Source: Lentzea sp. NBRC 102530
Lineage (GTDB): Bacteria > Actinomycetota > Actinomycetes > Mycobacteriales > Pseudonocardiaceae
Assembly: GCF_030269365.1 (NCBI RefSeq)
Contig: NZ_BSTF01000001.1
Span: forward strand, 248,001-312,000
Length of the DNA: 64,000 nucleotides
Direction of reading: 5' to 3'
The notes under the pieces are model-generated. The model made no database searches, was not told where the DNA came from, and saw only the letters and a program-made list of their open reading frames with translations. A program made the position numbers and the translations under genes. Numbering within the stretch: position 1 is the stretch's first letter; the number at the start of each line of letters is the position of its first letter. This document shows positions 59,952 through 64,000 of the stretch, in pieces.

Positions 59952-60625
59952 GACAGCAGCTCGTCGAGCTCGTCCACGACGACCGTCGCACCGTGGGCCT
60001 GCAGGGCTTCTCTCTGGTGGCCGCGGTCGACGCCCACGACGAACCCGAAGCCGCCGTCCCGTCCTGCCTGCACGCCCGCCAGCGCGTCCTCGTAGACGGC
60101 GGCGTTCTCGGGTGCGGTCCTGAGTCTTCTCGCGCCTTCGATGAACGAGTCCGGGGCCGGTTTGCCCTTGAGGTTCGACGCGGTGATGACGTTGCCGTCC
60201 ACCAGCGCGTCGACGTAGTCCAGCAGGTTGCCGGCGCGCAGCACGCGCATCGCGTTGGCCGAGGACGTGACCACGCCGATCGGGATCTGCGCCTCGCGCG
60301 CTGCCTTGAGGTAGGCGACGGACGCGGGGTACGGCGTGATGCCCTGCTCGTCGATGATGGCGTTGACCAGGTCGTTCTTCTGGTCGCCGATGCGGCGGAC
60401 CTCGTCCTCGGACGGTGTGAGGCCGCGCGAGGTGAGGAAGCTGCGGACACCGTCGTAGCGCGGTTTGCCGTCCACGTAGGCGAGGTAGTCCTGCTCGCTG
60501 AACGGCTGGCCCATGGCCTCGAACGTCTGCCGCCACGCCTGGCGGTGCAGCACGGCGGTGCTGGTGAGCACGCCGTCGAGGTCGAAGAGCAACGCGGTGA
60601 TCTTCTCCGGGATACCGAGGCTCAT
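59948..60625 (-). CDS. Beta-phosphoglucomutase (HAD superfamily)
   Basis: A 225-residue HAD protein with the nucleophile motif LLFDLDGVLTS (two Asp), cap-domain segment YVDGKPRYDGVRSFLTSRG, motif II VVTSSANA, Lys in NLKGKPAPDSF and motif IV VYEDALAGVQAG. It interconverts beta-glucose 1-phosphate and glucose 6-phosphate. Translationally coupled to the GH65 phosphorylase. ATG 60625 is chosen; an ATG at 60655 with GGAG close upstream would add ten residues. Confidence 0.88.
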   Translation of the reverse strand: MSLGIPEKITALLFDLDGVLTSTAVLHRQAWRQTFEAMGQPFSEQDYLAYVDGKPRYDGVRSFLTSRGLTPSEDEVRRIGDQKNDLVNAIIDEQGITPYPASVAYLKAAREAQIPIGVVTSSANAMRVLRAGNLLDYVDALVDGNVITASNLKGKPAPDSFIEGARRLRTAPENAAVYEDALAGVQAGRDGGFGFVVGVDRGHQREALQAHGATVVVDELDELLS

Positions 60626-60632
60626 AGGTCGA

Positions 60633-60845
60633 TCATGCACCCGTCTCGCCGACATCGCTCCGCTCTTCTTTGAGGCGTTCGTCCAACGGCCGGGGGTGCG
60701 CCTGCTCGTACTCGGTCATCCCGTACTTGGTCGACTCGGCCCAGCCTTCCTCCGGTTCGGTCTCCAGCGGGTCGTGGCCGAGGTTGTCCTCGTCGAGGGC
60801 CTCGAAGCTGTCTTCCTGGGGGTACGCACCGCGTTCTTCACTCAT
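60633..60845 (-). CDS. Small acidic hypothetical protein (DUF5709-like)
   Basis: A 70-residue acidic protein. EDSFEALDEDNLGHDPLETE, the Glu/Trp-rich middle and the end RPLDERLKEE match the pattern of small actinobacterial DUF5709 proteins; the family is suggested, not certain. No helix bundle or membrane segment is evident. It lies 7 bp upstream of the phosphoglucomutase start in the same direction and may share its transcript. Confidence 0.65.
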   Translation of the reverse strand: MSEERGAYPQEDSFEALDEDNLGHDPLETEPEEGWAESTKYGMTEYEQAHPRPLDERLKEERSDVGETGA

Positions 60846-60869
60846 GCCCACGCAGTACCCAATTCGGCG

Positions 60870-61571
60870 CTATCCGATGCTTTGCCCGACCAGCGAACCG
60901 ATCGCGTAGGTGACGCCCATGGCGATCAGCCCGCCCGCGATGTTGCGCACGACCGCCCGCTTCCTGTCCGCGCCGCTGAGCCGGGCGCTGACGAAGCCGG
61001 TCAGGGCGAGCGTGAGGATCGCGGCGGCGACCGTGACCGGCACGCGCAGGCTGGTCGGGGTGAGCATGACGGCGGCCAGGGGGAGGAGGGCGCCGATCGT
61101 GAACGCGACGAAGCTCGCGATGGCCGCGCCCCACGGGTTCGTCAGCTCGTCCGGGTCGATGTGCAGTTCGGCCTCGGCGTGCGCGGACAGCGCGTCGTGC
61201 TCCGTGAGCTGCTTGGCGACCTCCGCGGCCGTCCGCTCGTCCAGGCCCTTGCCCTCGTAGATCTCCTTGAGCTCTTCGAGTTCCTCGTCGGGAGTGTCCC
61301 TCAGCTCCCGGCGTTCCTGGGCGAGCAGGGCGCGTTCGGCGTCGCGCTGGCTGCTGACGGACACGTACTCGCCGCTCGCCATCGACATCGCGCCCGCGAA
61401 CAGGCCCGCGAGGCCCGCGACCAGGATCTGCGTGCGGTCCGTCGTCGCTCCCGCCACGCCCACCACGAGGCTGGCGGTCGACACGATGCCGTCGTTGGCC
61501 CCCAGCACGCCCGCGCGGAGCCAGTTCATCCGATCGCCGGTGACCTCGTCGTGGGGTTCGTGGTGGCTCAT
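60870..61571 (-). CDS. VIT1/CCC1-family iron/manganese transporter
   Basis: A 233-residue protein with NWLRAGVLGANDGIVSTASL and MASGEYVSVSSQRDAE, the family signatures, five membrane helices and a cytoplasmic helical insert rich in Glu (EELEELKEIYEG) that binds metals. Members move Fe2+ or Mn2+ out of the cytoplasm. It is transcribed in the same direction as the small acidic protein that follows it. Confidence 0.9.
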   Translation of the reverse strand: MSHHEPHDEVTGDRMNWLRAGVLGANDGIVSTASLVVGVAGATTDRTQILVAGLAGLFAGAMSMASGEYVSVSSQRDAERALLAQERRELRDTPDEELEELKEIYEGKGLDERTAAEVAKQLTEHDALSAHAEAELHIDPDELTNPWGAAIASFVAFTIGALLPLAAVMLTPTSLRVPVTVAAAILTLALTGFVSARLSGADRKRAVVRNIAGGLIAMGVTYAIGSLVGQSIG

Positions 61572-61747
61572 TTCCGCAGGTTAGCGAGGTGTCCGTGGTT
61601 GTGCGCGCGACGTCCGGGTGACCTGGGGCGTTGTGCTGAACGGGTGAGTTCTGCCTGGTCAGCGGCTGGAGGTTCATTTTTTGTCAGACCCCCGTGGCAG
61701 CATGTCGAACAGGTGTTCGTGTGCGAGCTAGAGGAGGTCAGTACCCG

Positions 61748-62392
61748 ATGCAGATCGAACCCAGCCGCTGGCCAGGCCGCGTGGTGCCGTCCACCAACTC
61801 AGACGTGGACGTGGCAGTCGAGTCCCTGTGCGACCGCGCCTCGTGGCCGGACGCCGACCGTCGCTGGATCCGCCGCGTGCTGGAGCCGTGGTTCCTCGCG
61901 CGCTGGAACGTCGACTCCCTCCTGGTGGCGATCGACACGAGGCCGGACGGCACCCGCCAGGGCCGCCCCCGCTCCCGGGACCAGGTGGCGCACGAGTTCC
62001 TGCGCGCCCGCCTGCGCGCCTGGACCGCGGACGGCGCGAGCCTCGCCGACCCACCGCTGCAGGGCATCACCCTGGGCCAGTGGTACCGGGTGAACCGCCG
62101 CAACGCCGCCCTGAACGCGCCGCGTCGTGGTGCCGGGCTGACCGCGCAGGGCCGGCAGGCGAGGGCGGAGACCCGTGCGCTCGCGCACCGGCGGGATCCG
62201 GTGGAACGCAGCCGGGAGAAGGGGCGCCGGCGGCAGGAGGTGCTCGACGGCCTGCTGGTGCCGGGGCAGGAGGTGCCGTCGTTCGCCGACTCGTGGCGGC
62301 TGGTGGCGGACCTGATCCCGGTGCAGCGGGTGTGTTCGGCCTGTGGGCACGTGCGGAACGAGGTGTCGCGGCAGGCGCACCGGGTGGCGTGA
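61748..62392 (+). CDS. Unrecognised protein with C-terminal Cys-x2-Cys
   Basis: A 214-residue basic protein. A predicted helical N-terminal half (DRRWIRRVLEPWFLARWNVD; RPRSRDQVAHEFLRARLRAW) has the Arg/Trp-rich pattern seen near the ends of actinobacterial replication- or plasmid-associated proteins, but I cannot assign it. The C-terminus has CSACGH, a half zinc-ribbon. GAGGAGG at 61731 precedes ATG 61748 at a longish ten bases. It is followed by a repeat-rich, gene-free 0.5 kb. Confidence 0.6.
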   Translation: MQIEPSRWPGRVVPSTNSDVDVAVESLCDRASWPDADRRWIRRVLEPWFLARWNVDSLLVAIDTRPDGTRQGRPRSRDQVAHEFLRARLRAWTADGASLADPPLQGITLGQWYRVNRRNAALNAPRRGAGLTAQGRQARAETRALAHRRDPVERSREKGRRRQEVLDGLLVPGQEVPSFADSWRLVADLIPVQRVCSACGHVRNEVSRQAHRVA

Positions 62393-62893
62393 GGCGCCCG
62401 CGCGTCGCAGCGTGGGATACAGCGTGGGATGTCGCGCACCTGGTGACGTGAGGCGCCCGTGCTGCGGGCGAGGGCAAGCGAGTCGTGTGGGGCAGGTCCG
62501 CGTCTCGTCGCGCCGGCTTACGGCACTCGCCCGTCGCTTGCTGTGTTCGCTCATGCCGTGCCGCACGCAGCCCGCCGTGCCGCCCGTTGTGTCTGTGAGT
62601 GCCGTGCCGCTTGCCGTGCCGCCCGTCGCGTCCGTGAGTGCCGTGCCGCCTGCCGCCTGCCGCGCCACCCGTCGCGTCCGCGAGCGCCGTGCCGGTCGTC
62701 ACTTTTGTCGCGATCTTGAACGGGCCGCAGCCGATCCTTCCGGCGCCGATGTACCGCCGCTGAGCTGCACGAACACCTTCCTGTGCCTCGCGCCGCGCGC
62801 GGCCGGGCGCCGCGCGAATTCGGTGAGCGGTGGTTGAAGCCTGCCGGGGCGGGCACCCCTGACGAGTTTCTGTTTCCTGATGAAGGGGCCGAC
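62393..62893. repeat. Repeat-rich gene-free region
   Basis: A 501-bp region without a convincing gene. Between about 62554 and 62695 it holds imperfect repeats starting GCCGTGCCGC and ending GTGAGT or GCGAGC (units at 62574, 62601 and 62640, of 27, 39 and 46 bp). Nearer its start GTGAGGCGCCCG appears at 62389-62400 and 62449-62460. Open frames here are only low-complexity Arg/Ala translations. The ribosome-binding site GAAGGGG for the next gene lies at its end. Confidence 0.6.
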
Positions 62894-63196
62894 ATGCTCG
62901 AAGTGACGCCGATGGCCGCCGAGGTCATCAACGAGCTCACGTCACAGTCAGCCGCCGCCAACGACGATGTCGGCCTGCGGTTCGCACTCGCCGCCGAGCA
63001 GGACAGCCAGGCCGCCCTGGAGCTGTCGCTCAGCGAGGCCGTCGACGGTGATCAGGTGGTGACCGCCGACGCCGGGGCCAAGGTCATCATGGAGCCCGCC
63101 GCGGCGCAGTACCTGGACGACAAGGTCCTCGACGTGCGCCAGGACGACGAGGGCAACCCGGCCTTCGCGATCGCGCGCCAGGACCTGCCCACCTGA
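62894..63196 (+). CDS. HesB/IscA-like fold protein without cysteines
   Basis: A 100-residue protein with the A-type carrier pattern: VTPMAAEVINELTSQ at the start, ALELSLSEAVDGDQVV, AKVIMEPAAAQYLDDKVLDV and the end FAIARQ. The three conserved cysteines of IscA proteins are all absent, so it cannot bind an Fe-S cluster in the usual way. Many actinobacteria have such a cysteine-free homologue; its role is unknown. The 22-bp terminator follows. Confidence 0.8.
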   Translation: MLEVTPMAAEVINELTSQSAAANDDVGLRFALAAEQDSQAALELSLSEAVDGDQVVTADAGAKVIMEPAAAQYLDDKVLDVRQDDEGNPAFAIARQDLPT

Positions 63197-63205
63197 CCTG
63201 GGCAC

Positions 63206-63253
63206 ACGACACGGGCCGGGCCTCCTCGACTGAGGAGGCCCGGCCCGTGTCGT
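63206..63253. terminator. Bidirectional hairpin terminator, 22-bp stem
   Basis: A perfect 22-bp stem (63206-63227 with 63232-63253) and a GACT loop, between the convergent HesB-like and lectin-LysM genes. Confidence 0.9.
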
Positions 63254-63269
63254 TCACGAAGCCCTGCGA

Positions 63270-63836
63270 TCAGGGGATGGTCAGCACCTGACCGGGCTGG
63301 ATGAGGTCGGGGTTCGCGATGCCGTTGGCGTTCGCGATCTCCATGTAGCGGTTGCCGTCGCCGTAGAAGCGCTCGGCGATCGCCCACAGCGAGTCGCCGC
63401 CCTGGACCTCGTAGGTCTGCACGGCGGGCGCGGCCGGAGCGGCCGGGGCCTCTTCGACGACCGGGGCCGGGGCTTGCGGGGCCTCCGGGGTGGCCTGCGG
63501 CGAGTCGGTGTTGGTGTTCGTGGCCCACTTCGGGCTGCCGTCGCCGCCGACGACGACCAGGTTGCGGTCGTTCTGCAGGACGAGGTGCGAGCCGGAGTTG
63601 CCCTGGGTGCCGGTGGACCAGACGGCGTTGTTGTCGTCGGTGTAGAGGACGAAGTTGCCGTCGTCCTGGAACGACGCGCGCACGGCGCCCTTGCCGTCGG
63701 TGCCGCTGGCCCACACCGTGCCGGTGTTCTCCGACAGCACCAGGTTCCCGTCGGACTGCAGGGTCAGCTGGTAGCCGTTGGCGCTGGTCAGCTGCTGGCC
63801 GCGGGTGAGTTCCTGCCCGGCTTGCAAGGTGTCCAC
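63270..63836 (-). CDS. Bulb-lectin plus LysM domain protein
   Basis: A 188-residue protein. Residues 1-110 are three beta repeats of a bulb-type (GNA-like) mannose-binding lectin: LQSDGNLVLSENTGTVWASG, QDDGNFVLYTDDNNAVWSTG and LQNDRNLVVVG, each close to the QxDxNxVxY site. A Pro/Ala linker precedes a C-terminal LysM (QGGDSLWAIAERFYGDGNRY, PGQVLTIP) that binds peptidoglycan or chitin. No signal peptide is visible from GTG 63836, which has GGAG six bases upstream. Export may be non-classical, or the protein may act inside the cell. Confidence 0.85.
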   Translation of the reverse strand: MDTLQAGQELTRGQQLTSANGYQLTLQSDGNLVLSENTGTVWASGTDGKGAVRASFQDDGNFVLYTDDNNAVWSTGTQGNSGSHLVLQNDRNLVVVGGDGSPKWATNTNTDSPQATPEAPQAPAPVVEEAPAAPAAPAVQTYEVQGGDSLWAIAERFYGDGNRYMEIANANGIANPDLIQPGQVLTIP

Positions 63837-63960
63837 AAAAAGCTCCACTTCGAACGATGACGACCGCCCGAAACGGCGGCGCCCGAAGCGGAACCTAGTG
63901 AAGGCCGGAGCACACCGCTCGCCCACGGCGGAACGTGCACCCGAGGGGGTGAAAAACGAA

Positions 63961-63992
63961 GAACGCCCCCTGCCCGAAGGCAGGAGGCGTTC
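63961..63992 (-). terminator. Hairpin terminator for a gene beyond the right edge
   Basis: A 14-bp stem with one mismatch (63961-63974 with 63979-63992), CGAA loop. On the minus strand it is followed by TTCGTTTTTC, a T-run typical of a Rho-independent terminator for a minus-strand gene ending beyond position 64000. Confidence 0.75.
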
Positions 63993-64000
63993 GACGGAGA

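Noticed and set aside
57729..60095. A 788-residue plus-strand open frame
   Set aside because: Antisense shadow of the GH65 gene; the GH65 frame has clear motifs and the catalytic Glu.
1..64000. Searches by eye for tRNA, rRNA, CRISPR arrays, transposases and phage genes
   Set aside because: None was found. Apart from the intein, no mobile element is supported.

Overview
The window is high-GC actinobacterial chromosome. GC-rich third codon positions, many GTG starts, 4-bp ATGA/GTGA translational couplings, a DivIVA-like protein, an Emb-type arabinosyltransferase with its decaprenyl-phosphoribose partners, and actinobacterial ParE/ParC all point to the Pseudonocardiales (a Lentzea/Saccharothrix/Actinosynnema-like organism). 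The genus is an inference; no rRNA or tRNA gene was seen to settle it.

Layout. 0-7.5 kb: the N-terminus of an ABC ATPase divergent from a TetR regulator; an orphan zinc-finger anti-sigma factor; a coupled operon (DUF4331 protein, TPR protein, His-rich NicO-type metal permease) behind an aminotransferase. 8-14 kb: topoisomerase IV parE and parC, with parE interrupted by a 485-residue intein carrying an HNH homing endonuclease. 14-19.6 kb: a TetR/SDR divergent pair with two palindromic operators, an O-methyltransferase, and a ketoacid dehydrogenase E1-like protein divergent from an Lrp regulator. 19.8-28 kb: a degenerate PAS-GGDEF-EAL protein and an envelope polysaccharide locus (GT4 glycosyltransferase, flippase, Emb arabinosyltransferase, PAP2 phosphatase, UbiA phosphoribosyltransferase).

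28.3-33.2 kb is the most accessory-looking stretch. Two adjacent genes, a small helical protein and a coiled-coil/multi-TM protein, share an ungapped 18-residue motif (10 identities) at the C-terminus of the first and the N-terminus of the second. This is the architecture expected of prion-like or RHIM-like amyloid signalling between a sensor/adaptor and a membrane effector. It is followed by an SDR, an unrecognised helical protein, a gene-poor 0.65 kb and a small single-TM protein.

33-44.6 kb: DivIVA-like, YchJ-like and hotdog-like proteins, a large protein with a possible ADP-ribosyltransferase-like C-terminus, a compact esterase, an SGNH hydrolase, two tandem DJ-1/PfpI proteins (one with an AraC domain), a NarL-type two-component system and its probable ABC exporter. 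44.2-51.7 kb: a five-gene coupled operon (GT2, DUF2064, methyltransferase, molybdopterin oxidoreductase with membrane domain, small membrane protein), a multi-TM protein, an epimerase and an OmpR-type two-component system whose Shine-Dalgarno lies in a perfect 15-bp hairpin. 51.8-57.6 kb: a GH64 glucanase with a LacI-type palindrome, a medium-chain dehydrogenase, an MFS pump with a repeat-built proline loop, a LysR regulator with repeated palindromes, an SDR lacking its catalytic tyrosine, and a SnoaL-like protein. 57.6-64 kb: a GH65 phosphorylase with beta-phosphoglucomutase, a VIT transporter, small hypotheticals, a cysteine-free HesB-like protein and a lectin-LysM protein.

Most of the window looks like ordinary chromosome with dense, often tail-overlapping convergent genes. 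The intein and the 28-30 kb pair are the standout items.
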